The notes beneath the pieces are model-generated. The model saw only the letters and a program-made list of their open reading frames with translations, was not told where the DNA came from and searched no databases. Below are positions 44,680 through 55,475 of a stretch of 64,000 nucleotides of DNA, in pieces. Location: the NCBI GenBank assembly GCA_028571685.1, contig CM053158.1, positions 56,884,001 to 56,948,000 on the forward strand, in the 5' to 3' direction. How positions within the stretch are numbered: the first letter of the stretch is position 1; every line of letters starts with the position of its first letter. The translations under genes were made by a program, and so were the position numbers. This DNA comes from Heterohyrax brucei. Lineage: Eukaryota; Chordata; Mammalia; Hyracoidea; Procaviidae.

Positions 44680-44992
44680 CAGCTTATTATTGCGAGCTGT
44701 CGTCAAACAAAAAACACATTGCCTGGTCCTATGCTGTCCCCGTGGTGGGTTGGAAATTGGATTCTTTGTGATCCATGGGATTTTCAGTGGCTGATATTTG
44801 AAGGTAGATTGTCAGACCTTTCTTCCTAGTCCATCTTTATCTGGAAGCTCTGCAGAAACCTGTTCAGCATCATAGCAACATGAAAGTCTCCATTGACAGA
44901 TGGTTGGTGGCTGCACATGAAATGCATTGGCCAAGAACTGAACCTGGGTTTCCTGTATGGAAAGTTAGGAGTTCTGTCATGAAATTGCCTAT
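44680..44992 (-). repeat. Afrotherian repeat family C, copy 2
   Basis: CATTGCCTGGTCCTATGCTG, GTCCCCGTGGTGGGTTGG, GAAGGTAGATTGTCAGACC, ATCTGGAAGCTCTGCAGAAACC and CTGAACCTGGGTTTCC. The first 60 bp resemble the RTE tail region, reversed, so the family may be an RTE-linked SINE. Confidence 0.6.
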
Positions 44993-45004
44993 GCCCCTGT
45001 ATGA

Positions 45005-45168
45005 AGACAGAGAACTTTTCCTTAAAGGGCCAGATGGTAGATATCCTAGGCTTGTGGCTATATGGTATCTGTTGTGACTGTTCAGCTCTGCTGTTACAGT
45101 GTGAAAGCACACAGAGACAATACATAAATGAATGACATTGTATTCCAATAAAGTTTGCAGGTGTAGAA
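45005..45168 (+). mobile_element. hAT Charlie-type MITE, copy 2
   Basis: TTTTCCTTAAAGGGCCAGATGG, TGTTGTGACTGTTCAGC, GTGAAAGCACACAGAGAC and TTCCAATAAAGTTTGCAGG. Truncated at the right. Confidence 0.8.
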
Positions 45169-45217
45169 CTTTGTATTGTATGTTAGTTCACAAGAGTTGA
45201 GACTTAGTATTCTAGGC

Positions 45218-45400
45218 TATAGTACCTGGGTGGTATTCTAGGCTATTAATTGAAAGCTTGGAGACTAAGATTTTATCAGAGATACTTCAGAAGAAAGACC
45301 TGGCAGCCTGCTTTAAAACAATCAGGCTTTGAAAGCCCTGTGGAGTACAGCTCTGCTCTGATACACATGGGGCCACGGTGGGTCAGAGTGGATTCAGTAT
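45218..45400 (+). mobile_element. AfroSINE long variant, sense
   Basis: GTACCTGGGTGGTATTCTAG, the subtype block GAAGAAAGACCTGGCAGCC, CTGTGGAGTACAGCTCTGC and CACGGTGGGTCAGAGTGG. Confidence 0.78.
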
Positions 45401-45464
45401 TACTGGTTATTCCAGGTTGAAAGTGGCAAGTAGGCTTCACCTTGTGTTGCAAGTTGATGGTGTC

Positions 45465-45582
45465 TTGCTGGAGTGCTGTTGAATCTACTAGGTGCTCCTT
45501 GGAAGCTCTTTGGGGTAGTCCTACTCTGGCCTGTATGGTCACTATGAGTTGGAATTGACTTGACAGCAGTGGATTATTTTGG
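45465..45582 (+). mobile_element. AfroSINE 3' part, sense
   Basis: GAATCTACTAGGTGCTCCTTGG, GGGGTAGTCCTACTCTGGCC and GAGTTGGAATTGACTTGACAG. The promoter half is missing or very diverged. Confidence 0.85.
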
Positions 45583-45659
45583 GTGTGATCAGGATTCTGA
45601 GAATGCCCTTTAGGGAAAAGGAGGTGATTGATTAATGATGTCTGTGCAGTATATAGGTG

Positions 45660-45836
45660 GGGATACCCTGGTGGTGTAGTAGTTAACTGCTATGGCTACT
45701 AGCCAAAGGGTCAGCAGTTTGAATCCAGCAGGTATTCCTTGGAAACTCTGTGGGGCAGTTTTACTTTGTCCTACAGGGTCACTAAGAATTGGAATTGACA
45801 TGAAGGCAGCAGGTTTAGTTTTGGTTTTGGTTTTTA
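45660..45836 (+). mobile_element. AfroSINE, sense, full length
   Basis: GGGATACCCTGGTGGTGTAG, B-box-like CAGTTTGAATCC, GGGGCAGTTTTACTTTGTCC and a long GTTTTGGTTTTGGTTTTT tail. Confidence 0.94.
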
Positions 45837-47149
45837 AGGGTCATGGATTGCATTTGGGGAGAACTAGCGTAAGTGCCATGTATCTTTCATTCTTGCTACC
45901 AGGACTATGTTGACAGTAAGGACTTCGCCATTTCTGTTTATATATTAGGCACTTAGCATAATACCTACGAGTTCAAGAAAAGTTTTTCAAATGAACAGAC
46001 CTTCAGCGTATTGTTTTTGTACAAAACCCCGTTTAACTATATATGTTGCACAGTAGATGCTTACTAAGTGCTAATGTTGATGAAAGTATACTTTATATTT
46101 TAGTGGTTATCCAAGGAAGAAACTTAATTGTATTATATGTTTAATGTCCTTGGCCATCTCTGTCTTTCCACCTAACAGATCTAATGAGTCTACAACTCAT
46201 GTTTTTTTGAGTTCTGTCAATTGTATGTTTGTGATTAAAACTTCGTATTTCTTACAAATAATATAGACAACTGAATGCAATTAGAATTTATTTTAACATT
46301 TCTTTTAAAATATGGAGAGAGTGGATACTCAGGAATGATTATTCATGTATTCTTTATAAAATTGATTTTAGTCCTTCCTAGTAAAGAGTATAGTAACGTA
46401 TACTTAAAATACATACCTCTGAATCCCTGAATCCTAACCACCCCCACTCCCTTTTTATAAGCAAAATCATACCTGTACCACAAAAGTTACCTTTTCAGTT
46501 TTTAGGGTTGCAAGATCAGCAGGAATCTCGAGGCAGAATAACAGAATGTTGGAATCCCCACGAAGGTGATCTTTGTAGCTCATGATGATGTCTGTTCTTG
46601 CCAGTGCTTAACTCCGTGTGGGGCTCAGCACCCCTTCAACAACATTTGACCGAAAAAATGCTCCTACACAAAAGCACTAAGGAGCAGATTATGCTGAAGA
46701 ATTATAGTGAGGAAATGTGAAAGGAAGTCACACCCTACAACTGCCTACCGCAGACATTCTCATCAAATTTGTATCTTCTCCCTTTCAGCCTTTCTCCATG
46801 CATTGAACAGCTTCTTCTACGTTACTGGAGCAGTTTAACTCTGTCTGCCGATTGAACATTATGCAGCAAAATGCTGATTCCTTTCTCTTAAATGAAGTTT
46901 GGTAACCATATGTGATTTACTTAAACCTGCCTTGCTGGGTGTCTCATTCACTCAACCCAAAACACATATGAAAAACACTCTGCCAAATGCGTGTAGTAGC
47001 CTTCCTGAGAGACTCGGGAACTAGATTTTCTGTTCTCCATTTTGTGCATTCATCCGATAAAAAAGGGACTTGAGTACCATATTATGCAGTGTTATAAGTG
47101 CTAAGGATTAAGCAGTGAATGAAATAAATGTATGCCATGGAGCTCTAGC
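45837..47149. other. No recognised feature
   Basis: 1.3 kb with no named element. It includes a C-rich spot near 46440 and several CpGs around 46530-46680, but no exon signature. Confidence 0.45.
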
Positions 47150-47515
47150 TCTTTGTTGTTGCTGTTGTTAGCTGCCGTGCATAATGGAACAAAAGGCTGC
47201 CCAGTCCTACGTCATCCCCGTGGTCTGTTGTGGATTAGACTGTTGTGATCAGTAGGTTTTTGAAAGTAGATGACCAGGCCTTAAAGTATGTTTAAATGTG
47301 ATTTGTAGGAAAGCAACATGCTAAATGTTTGTTCATTTGATGTGCTAGTCTGTCTTAGTCTGGAAGCTTTGCTGAAACCTGTTCATAGCAATCTGCAGGC
47401 CTCCCCTGATGCATGGTAATAGCTGTGCTTGAGGTATGTGGCCCGGGAATCAGACTCTGGTCTCCTTCAAGGAAGGTGAAACTTCTACCACTGACCCACT
47501 GCTTTTCTGGCTCTG
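47150..47515 (-). repeat. Afrotherian repeat family C, copy 3, interrupted
   Basis: AAGGCTGCCCAGTCCTACG, CATCCCCGTGGTCTGTTG, GAAAGTAGATGACCAGGCC, then a 60-bp gap, then TTAGTCTGGAAGCTTTGCTG, AAACCTGTTCATAGCAATC and CTACCACTGACCCACTGC. Confidence 0.6.
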
Positions 47516-48344
47516 TAAATATATAATATTACCAGCCAGAAACTATGAAAAGTATTAATTCCTGTCAGTTAGGATCTGGTCAGGAATGTAGAAACTGCAC
47601 TAGTTATTTTAACTGAGATAACTTATCATAGAAAATTGCTGAAGAGGTATTGGAGGAGTGATAGGACCAATGGGAATGATAAGTGAACAGGCATTGTAAC
47701 TGCAAGGAACAGGGAAACTGTTAGGGCTCTCCAGAAACCTAGAGACTTGGGGGAAGGGATCCTGCAGAGCTGAGACCCAGAGCATTAAGGAAGAGAGGCT
47801 GCCTGGCTGGTGTTGATCCTTCTGAGACTGTTCTAGAACTGTTGACTGAAGCTGCAAACTGGAAGCAAGTGCTGTTACTGCTCCCAAGGCCAAGAGTTAC
47901 GTAAAGCAGGCACTATGATGAAGGCAGTCACACACACACAAAGGAGCAAATACCTTTTCCGTCTGCCAGCCCGGTCATCTCCTTGTGGTGCCCTATATTG
48001 GCAGCACCTAACGAGAAACTGCTAAAGGAAAAAGTAATTTGCAGTATCTCAGCCCCAGAAAGCTTTGAACACCTAGAAGGGAGGGTTTGGAGCTGAAAGT
48101 ATCTCAATAAGTAGCATGTCACTGATAACAGTGTTAAGTTCAGACCCTTTTCATCATTCCCTTGATAGACTAATCAGATCCCTTACAAGCCAAATAAGAA
48201 GATAAATGTGACAGATTCAACTTAGCAAAAGCACTTTTAACATGAAGGTGAAGCAGCACCTATTTTCTTCTGTCTGGTTAGTTGTGTACTTGTCTTTTTT
48301 GCAGTCTTTGGCTTTTCTCAAAGGCGCAGCTGGATCCATGGGAT
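47516..48344. other. Unassigned; old repeat suspected at 47560-47880
   Basis: TCTGGTCAGGAATGTAGAAAC and GAGATAACTTATCATAGAAAATTGC look like a decayed dispersed element of the kind with an internal purine-rich body. The 94-codon minus frame at 47609-47893 falls in it. Confidence 0.35.
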
Positions 48345-49900
48345 TTAAAACAGATGCCAACTCATAGCGACCTATAGGTACTCCATCCTCACAATCATTA
48401 CTACATTTAAGTCCATTGATGGAACCACCAGATCAGTCCATCTCTTTGAATGTCTCCTTCTTTTTCACGGATTCTCTGCTTTACTGAGTATGCTGTCCTT
48501 CTCTAGTGATTGGCTCTTCCTAATGACATGTCCAAAGTATGTGAGATCCAAGACAGATTTGCTTGTTCTTCTGTTAGTGTGTAGTATATTCAACATTATT
48601 TTCCAACACTTAATTCAAAGGTGTCAGTTGTTGTTAGTCTTCTTTATTCACTGTTTACTGTCAGGTTTTTACCGACTAAACCATGCGGGCGGAGGAGAGA
48701 CACATAGTGCTGAGACTAAGAAAGGATAGACATGAAACAGTTTGGGATCAGGTGGCTAACGGCATCCCATAGCCCAGACCCCAGAGCCCAGAACCTAGAG
48801 CCCAGTTTTATTATTTATACCCTTTTGGTAACTTGGAATACAAGGAACTGAAACATTCAGTAACTAAGCCAGTTGTTTACAGTTTCGGTTGTACACTGTT
48901 TTACATGTTGGGGCCAAGGACTTCGAGGTGTTCCCAGATTGCCTCTAGGTTACAGTACACAAACAGTACAAGAGGTTATACAGAGTTGAAGTAACGGTAC
49001 ATCAGCCAGGATGGCTGCACTCATATCAAGAGAGTTATCATGATTTCCCACAGTTTACCTTTCATATGGATATAAAGTAATTGGAAATACCATGGCTTAA
49101 GTATGGTGCATCTTAGTCCTCATAGTGACGTCTTTGCTTTTAACACTTTCAAGACGTCTTTTCCAGCTGTACATTTGTCCAGTGCAATGTGTCATTTGAT
49201 TTCATGACTTGTTTCCATAGACATTGATTCTTAGTCTCAGAAGAATGAAATTCTTAACAATTTCAGTTTATTTACCACTTATCAGGGTACTGTTTAATGG
49301 TCCACTTGTGAGGATTTTTCATTTCTTTATTTTTAGGGTAATCCGTATCAAAGACTGCAGTCTGCATCAGCAAGTGCTTTCAGTTGTATTCCTTTTTGGC
49401 AAGCAAAGGTTTATCATCTGAATACCTCAGATTTTTAATGAGTCTTCTTGCAGTTCTGATGTCTTGTTCTTCATATAGTCTATCTTCTCAGATTGCTTCT
49501 TTAGCATACAAAGAGTATAACCTGCTGTATACCTTTTCTAATTTTAAACTCCATGATACTAATGCCTCTTGATCTGTGTACAGCTTAAACAGGAGCACAG
49601 TTAAAGTATTTTTAAGTTCTCATTTTTTATAATGCTATCTGTGTTTTGCTATGATATAAATAGTCAGATAATTTTGGATCATTGGTAAAACATGGATAGA
49701 CATCTTTCTGGTATTCATTGTTTTCAGCCAAGATCCATGTGACAACAGTTGTGGTGTCTTTCATTCACTGTCCTTTTCTGCATCTGGTTGGAATTTCTAG
49801 TAGTTCTCTGTCAGTGTATGGCTGAAGTTGTTTTTGAATTTCTTCAGAAAAACTTTGTTAGCATGTGATATTAATGGCACTGTTTAATAATTCATAGAGT
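48345..49900 (-). mobile_element. RTE LINE, antisense, split by a solo LTR
   Basis: Left part 48345-48658 is the 3' end (CTAATGACATGTCCAAAGTATG matches the same word at 2038-2056). After the LTR it resumes at 49053 and continues to TTCTCTGTCAGTGTATGGC and TTAGCATGTGATATTAATGG. Order and wording parallel the antisense copy at 1840-3040. Frames are broken throughout. Confidence 0.85.
48659..49052 (-). mobile_element. Solo LTR (class II-like), perfect 6-bp duplication
   Basis: 394 bp bounded by TG...CA and flanked by GTTTAC on both sides (48653-48658 and 49053-49058). In minus orientation a TATA-like/poly(A)-like TATAAATAATAAAA lies at about 48806-48820. Six-base duplications are typical of ERVK-like class II elements; class I and III usually give 4 or 5. 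No internal viral sequence remains. No second copy of this LTR appears in the window. Confidence 0.9.
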
Positions 49901-50200
49901 TAAATTTTATTGTGTCAGTCACTTATACTAATTAAATGTGAGGATTTTTTATTTAGAAAAAATGGAGATGTTAAGATTAATACCAGTCATCAGTGTGCCC
50001 AATATTATGTTTCAAATGTTAGTATTTTTTCATATTTGCTGAAATAATTCTAAAATAAAGACATAAAGCATAACAGTTGAAGTTTTAGTCTCTTGCTTCG
50101 TATCCCAAACCCTTGTCTCCCTGTCTGTGACCCTTCAACAGAGTCATTATTAAAAACTTGCCATACACCTTCACAAACTCTTTTGCTGTTATCAGCTTAC

Positions 50201-50550
50201 TTCTGTTTAAATGTGCATCAGTTCCCTCGTGTGTTCATCGTGTTCCCCTTTCTGTTGGTTGTTTTTACTTGCAGTGCTTTGCTTTGGAAATATATTTGCA
50301 TTGCATGTTTTGACTGCTGGCTCATTCATTTGAACCACTGGAACAATATTCCATTAGGTAGATCATTTCATTAATCCTCAGTATTTTATTTCTTGTCCTT
50401 TACTTGTGTGGTGTGGTGTCTCTTTAATCCAGACAGCCCTTGTGAGAGGAGCTGCAGACAGGAGACTAGACAGCCCACTCTAGCAGGATGGGCTACAGCA
50501 CTTTTGTCTGGTGCCAGCTGAGGTTAATATTAAATATTGGAAGAAGGTTA
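50201..50550. repeat. Diverged direct repeat, unit 1
   Basis: Matches 51877-52249 along its whole length in the same orientation: TTCTGTTTAA at the start, GTGCTTTGCTTTGGAAATATAT, CAGCCCA(C/T)TCTAGCAGGATGGG near the end, and TGGTGCCAGCTGAGG with TTAATATTAAAT. Offset 1676 bp. Not assignable to a repeat family I know. Confidence 0.85.
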
Positions 50551-50851
50551 TCTGAATAATTATTAACGCAAAGACCAGTTAGGGCAAAACATCTGAGTTA
50601 AAGATTTTTACTGAAGAAATGCTTATTTATGAATAGCAGATGTATACATAAATTTACCATCTTTTTGTGAACTTAGCATTCTAAAGTCTGCATGTGTTGT
50701 CTGTAATCCTGGATTTCTTTTCTCCTTCGAGTCTACATCTACATTTAATCCATGAGTAAGCTCTGCTTCATCTCTAAGCAGTATCTAGATTCCCTTCATT
50801 TCTCTCTGTTGTCACCTCTGCCATCTTTCTTTATTGTCCAGTTGGAAGATA

Positions 50852-51066
50852 GGCAAACTATGGCCTGCTGGCTACAACCTATTTTGCACACAAAACTTTA
50901 TTAGAACACAGCTATGTCCATTATTTATAAATTACAGTATTTTATTTTATATGTTATCTATGGAAGTTTTGCCCTACAAAAGCAGAGTTGAGTTGAGGCA
51001 TCTTCTTGCCTGCAAAGCCTAAAACTTTTGCTGTCTTGTCTTTACATGCAAAAATTTGCTGACCTT
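50852..51066 (-). mobile_element. hAT Charlie-type MITE, copy 3, antisense
   Basis: GCAAACTATGGCCTGCTGGC, AAAACTTTATTAGAACACAGC and GCATCTTCTTGCCTGCAAAGCC, ending AAAATTTGCTGACC. Its middle is replaced by non-matching sequence at 50935-50990. Confidence 0.75.
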
Positions 51067-51159
51067 TTATCTGATTTAATGTGACTGTCTCCAAACTGAT
51101 TTCATTCTGTAAACAGAAGACAGAGTGGCTGCTCAAGAATGTCAATTTGATCTTGTATT

Positions 51160-51625
51160 TTCTTAGCTTAAAACCCTCAAGTGAATAAAATGTAAACTCT
51201 TGACTGTATCATACAAGGCCTGCACAGTCTGGTACCTGCACACCTTTCTACCCTCCCATCACTACTCTCCTCCTGTTTCTTGATCATACTACCTTCCTGC
51301 CAAGACCTTTGAATGTGCAGGTCCCTTGTACTGGCATGCTTCCTCTTACAGTTTCTTCACTCACTAACTTCTTTTTTATCTTCAAATGTGCATGGGTGTC
51401 ATTTTTCTGAGGTGACCACTCAGTCTAACGTTGGCACTTACTACTATCTAATTATACTTTTCATTTATGGGTTCTCTTCTTTGTTCTCTGCCTCCTTTCC
51501 CAGGACATAAGTGCTGTGACTGCAAAGAGCTTGCCTTTGCTATTTAACAATAATAGATTTGGAGTGTCAAGCACAGTGACCACCACATTACAGATGCACA
51601 GTGAAAAATTGCTAATGAATGAACA
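51160..51625 (+). repeat. L2 LINE 3' end
   Basis: CAAGGCCTGCACAGTCTGG, CTACCCTCCCATCACTACTC, TTCTGAGGTGACCACTCAG, TTTCCCAGGACATAAGTGC and GAATGAACAAAG form the usual L2 3' order. The frame at 51313-51510 is L2. Confidence 0.8.
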
Positions 51626-51745
51626 AAGTATAGTTTCCTTGGTAGGAATTAAATATATGTTTATGCTACCTTAACTTGCATTTTTTTTTTGTGTGTGTAT
51701 AAATAAATCTGATCTGGTTCTGTTCAGAATGTAAAATTAAAGGAA

Positions 51746-51762
51746 TTTTTTTTTTTTTTTTT
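51746..51762. repeat. T17 homopolymer
   Basis: Seventeen consecutive T residues. Confidence 0.9.
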
Positions 51763-51876
51763 GGGCAACATAATCAATATAGTATACTCTCCAGCAGGAG
51801 ACATGCAGGGATTTTGAAATGATGCCTGATATATCAATTTATATGCTTCTGTAAAATTGTTTAAAATTAATTTCTT

Positions 51877-52249
51877 TTCTGTTTAAGTGTGCTAAATTCC
51901 CTCGTGTTTATCTTGTTCTTTCACTTGGTTATTTTCACTCGCTGTGCTTTGCTTTGGAAATATATCTAAGTTTGTATATTTGGGCTGCTGGTTCATTCAT
52001 TTGGACCACTGAACAGTATTCTGTTGGCTAGTTCATCTTACTAATCTTCAGTATTCTGCTTCTCCTATGCTATTTCTGCATTAAGCCAAGTGCCATCGAG
52101 TCGGATCCAGGTAGCGTCTCTTTAATCAAGGGAGGTCTGGTGTGTTCTCCCTGAAGAGGAACTACAGACAGCCCATTCTAGCAGGATGGGCTACAGCAGG
52201 CAGTTTTGTCTGGTGCCAGCTGAGGTTAATATTAAATAATGAAAGAAGT
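51877..52249. repeat. Diverged direct repeat, unit 2
   Basis: See unit 1 at 50201. This copy additionally holds an orphan RTE/AfroSINE tail, GCCAAGTGCCATCGAGTCGG, near 52086-52110 in place of a short unit-1 segment. Confidence 0.85.
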
Positions 52250-52587
52250 TGTATTTTTAGAATCTTTTGTACATTGGTTACTGCTACTGTGTTAATGTGC
52301 TAATGTTTATCAGGCTTTTATTTTTTCCTTCACTTTCTTTTTGTCTGTTGACAGAACAGTCATGTGAAGCTATGGGTGAACTGTCTTTTGGGGCATTTGT
52401 CTTTTCTACAAAGAATTTGACATTTCTGTGCTCCTTTAAGAAAAAAAATAGCTACTTTCTGCTGAAACTAAGATAAACGGAATGAAGCAGTATCTTTGAG
52501 AATCTTAATTCCTTTGACTAAATGAAACCCACCCAAGAATTGGTTTCCTGTTCAGACCTTTGCATTTTCTCCTGACTTACTATTCAG

Positions 52588-52669
52588 TACAGCTCTGTGC
52601 CTCCCTGCAGTGAAATCTCTGTACCAGAGTCTCTCCCACCCTCGTTTGATTTCACTGCTGAGGACCCAG
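52588..52669 (+). CDS. Speculative exon candidate, product unknown
   Basis: Seen: a pyrimidine-rich approach with TTACTATTCAG, 82 nt open in two frames, and donor CCCAG|GTGATT. One frame reads EISVPESLPPSFDFTAEDP in its second half, which is protein-like in composition. An internal CTCCCTGCAG at 52610 is an alternative acceptor. The MIR begins about 35 bp downstream. Against it: it is short, has one CpG and cannot join 57174 directly because the phases do not match. I list it so that it can be tested, not as a firm call. Confidence 0.15.
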
Positions 52670-52704
52670 GTGATTGACTACCACTGTCTCACTGAAGAAC
52701 AGAG

Positions 52705-52890
52705 GCTTTGGAGACAGGCATGCCTGCGTTTGAAGTATAGCTTTGTAGCTTTGACTGTAACCATCCCTGACACTCTGTTCAAGTACTTCTCTGATCCTAA
52801 TTTGCTCATCTGTAAAATGGGATTCTGCCAGTTTCTTCCTTTATAGGCTGTTGTGGGAGTTACATGAGGTATTGCTGATTATGTGTATAC
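52705..52890 (+). repeat. MIR SINE, sense, good copy
   Basis: GGCTTTGGAGACAGGCATGCC, CCATCCCTGACACTCTGTTC, TTTGCTCATCTGTAAAATGG, then GGCTGTTGTGGGAGTTACATG. Confidence 0.88.
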
Positions 52891-53711
52891 CTCAGCTGAA
52901 GGAGCTGGTCACTCAGTCAGTAGAATTCAGTTTGGTGTAACAGTTCTGGAAATTCCCACTCCAAGCAGTGTTTGCTGTTAGGTAACTTAGTTGAAGAAGA
53001 AAAAGATGGCATGTTATCCATCTGTAGAGAGTGGATGGTTTTCTTTGAGGACACTTGGAGGTTAAGTAATCTAAACTAAAACTAGAGAATTACACCCTTT
53101 TGGAAATTATACAATAAGGATTACTCTTATTTCTCAAAGCACCTCAAGAAGAATTAACTCTAAAATAGGAACTTGCTGTGATCCAGTATGTTGGTAGTCC
53201 AAAAGCTCAACTCGCAGTTCTTTGCTGGTAGGACAGGCGATGATGCTGATTTTAAGAGAACCTGCCTTCCTTTCTGCTGGGGACCTGAGAGATGGGTTAT
53301 TATTTTCAGAGAAGCTTTTGTAAGTGCAGCAAAAATGGTCCCAGGTTCCTAGTGTAATTCCTCTTATAAAGAAGAATTCAAATATTATTTCTCTTGATCA
53401 GTAAACTTAAAAGTATATATATATGTTTTCCTGTAGCCATGTACTGTAATGAAGTCTCACATCCCATCAACACAATTTTTTGGGGGGTACCACATCATTG
53501 TCATTATTGTTCTCAATTTGGCAGCTGCCTCTTTTTCCATTCTTTTAAATGGAAAGTAATAATTCAAAGTAAGAAACAGCAATTTAGTTTGTCTGTGCTG
53601 ATTCCAAATCCTCCTTTTTTATTGACAGAAGATTCACAGACAAAAAACTGACCGAAAAAGCTCTAAAAATTAATTATAGTAAGAGAAAACCCATGGGGTT
53701 TTCAGGCTGGA
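52891..53711. other. No firm feature
   Basis: A short AG...GT segment at 53436-53487 (CTGTAG|CCATGTACTG to TTTGGGG|GTACC) could link the 52588 and 57174 candidates in phase, but its donor is poor and I do not call it. Confidence 0.35.
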
Positions 53712-53880
53712 GGACTTGGATTCAGATGTCTGTCATGTGAGCAGCTGTGTGGCCTTAGACGAGGTGTTTAACCTTGCTCCCTTTCTAACTTCATCATCTG
53801 TGAGATGGCAATATCCTAGCTACGTAACTGTACTTAGCACAAATAGCACCCTTCAAGATACTTGCCAGATGTGAGATTTT
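53712..53880 (+). repeat. MIR SINE, sense
   Basis: GAGGACTTGGATTCAGATG, CAGCTGTGTGGCCTTAGACG and TTCATCATCTGTGAGATGG. Confidence 0.8.
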
Positions 53881-54114
53881 TCTGGGCCTACCTTTTGTAA
53901 ATTACTATTCTGTCTCTTTTGTGATTGTTCAGTGATGCAAGTATAGAGATTCCACATTGCATGATTAGAGTTTAAAAATATACTCCCAAATGAATTTAAA
54001 ATGAACAGTAGGACCCTGTGGGCATTTATCACTTACACGATTAACTACTGTTTTTATTCTAGTGATTTCTGAGTGTCTACTTTTACATTTCTTCCCTCTT
54101 TTATATTTCTGCAT

Positions 54115-54330
54115 TAAATAATAATAGTGAACTTTTTGTTTTTTGAGTACTTAATGATATGCCTGGCACTGTTCCAGTTGATTTATATATTTTAACTTAT
54201 TGCTCACAAAGGCCTATGAAGATGGTTCTGTTAGTGTCCTGAGTTTTATAAATGAGGAAATTTATCTCAGCTGTTTTTCTCTCATCCATAGGGTATGTAG
54301 TTGCCCTACTAGAGTTTAAGAACTCACCCA
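54115..54330 (-). repeat. MIR SINE, antisense
   Basis: TGAGTACTTAATGATATGCC, TGGCACTGTTCCAGTTG, CCTATGAAGATGGTTCTG and AATGAGGAAATTTATCTC. Confidence 0.8.
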
Positions 54331-54335
54331 CGGGC

Positions 54336-54928
54336 GGGGGGGGGCACTAATTAATTGCTTTCCTTTCACTGTGCAAAGTGGGCATCGCCTAAATTGAGAG
54401 TGGTCAGGAACATTCTATCTCTAGACAAAGGTAATGTTATGTTTTCAGAGATGGCGCACATCTTTTTCTGCCCTGAACACTGAGTAAAATATGAAGGCAT
54501 GTTGGTGTCCTCATTCCTGCCCTCTATTGTATGCCTGGCATTGTCATTTTCCTTTGCTTAAACTTAGGCTTCTCATCATGTTGATTGCTTCACTTTTTTA
54601 TTCTAAAAGAGGAGTTGACATGCTGGCATCATAACACTAAGTCCTAACAAGTAAAGTATTGTTGTTATTATTAAAGCCTCTTACAAACAAGATTCCACTT
54701 AATCTCTTTTGCAGGATAACACGGTTAAAGTGACTTCTTCAACAGAGCCTGCTTTAAGAAGCAGGTCTTTTATGAAGCACATATTGAAACACATTGAATT
54801 ATATCTGCTTTTCATTTTGCGTAAACACTTTTATTTGAAGCCTGTTGTTTCCTATGTAATGTGACTAAGGTAGATTTATGGGTGCATATTTGCATATGGA
54901 ATAATATTGGCAAAAACTAAAAGATAAC
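54336..54928. other. Mostly unassigned; G9 run and a MIR-like scrap
   Basis: G9 at 54336-54344. Near 54660-54760 the text AACACGGTTAAAGTGACTTC resembles reversed MIR core, too weak to call separately. Confidence 0.4.
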
Positions 54929-55475
54929 TAGGGTTCTCTGTCAGTTTGGCTGGGCTGTGATTCTCACTATTTTGACAGTTGTGATGTAGTTGGCAGCTAT
55001 ATAATGATATAATCATGTAACAGGATAGGTCTGATACAGTGTAATCACTTCAGTGATGGGTTCTGCTGTGAGTAGCCAGTTGAAAGGGATTTTTCCTGGC
55101 ACTGTGGCCTGCATCCAAGATAGGTGGACTTTCTGACAGGGTTCATGGGCTTTTGCTTGCTCTGGATCCTGCAGCTGGCTCCTGTTTGTCTGACCTCTGG
55201 TTCTTAGGATTTGGGCTTGTAGCTGGCTTGCTTGCTGTCTTGTCTGCTGGTCTTGGGATTTGTTGGTCTTCAGAGCCAGTGAGCCAGAGCCCTGCTGTCT
55301 GACTTGCCAGTCTTGGATTAGATAGCCCCTGCCGATGTAGATCCAGAGAGACCTCCAGCCTGGTCCACAGATTTGGGACTTTTCAGCCTTTATAGCCTCT
55401 TGGGCCATTTCCTTGGATACAAATATCCATACATGTTTATGTGCTCTATTGGTTTTGCTTCTGTAGAGAACCCAG
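54929..55475 (-). repeat. Interspersed repeat family B, copy 2, with short inverted ends
   Basis: Starts TAGGGTTCTCTGTCAG and ends TAGAGAACCCAG, giving a 9-base inverted match (GGGTTCTCT/AGAGAACCC). Shares GGATCCTGCAGCTGGC with copy 1 at 4930. The longest frame of the window (55013-55495 minus, 160 codons) is contained almost entirely in it. The peptide is Gln/Lys-rich, with several QQ steps, and no fold or motif I know. I read it as repeat sequence open by chance. Confidence 0.65.

Noticed and set aside
52345-52476. Segment after TCTGTTGACAG as an exon
   Set aside because: No donor before the stop, and a Lys/Phe run of low complexity.
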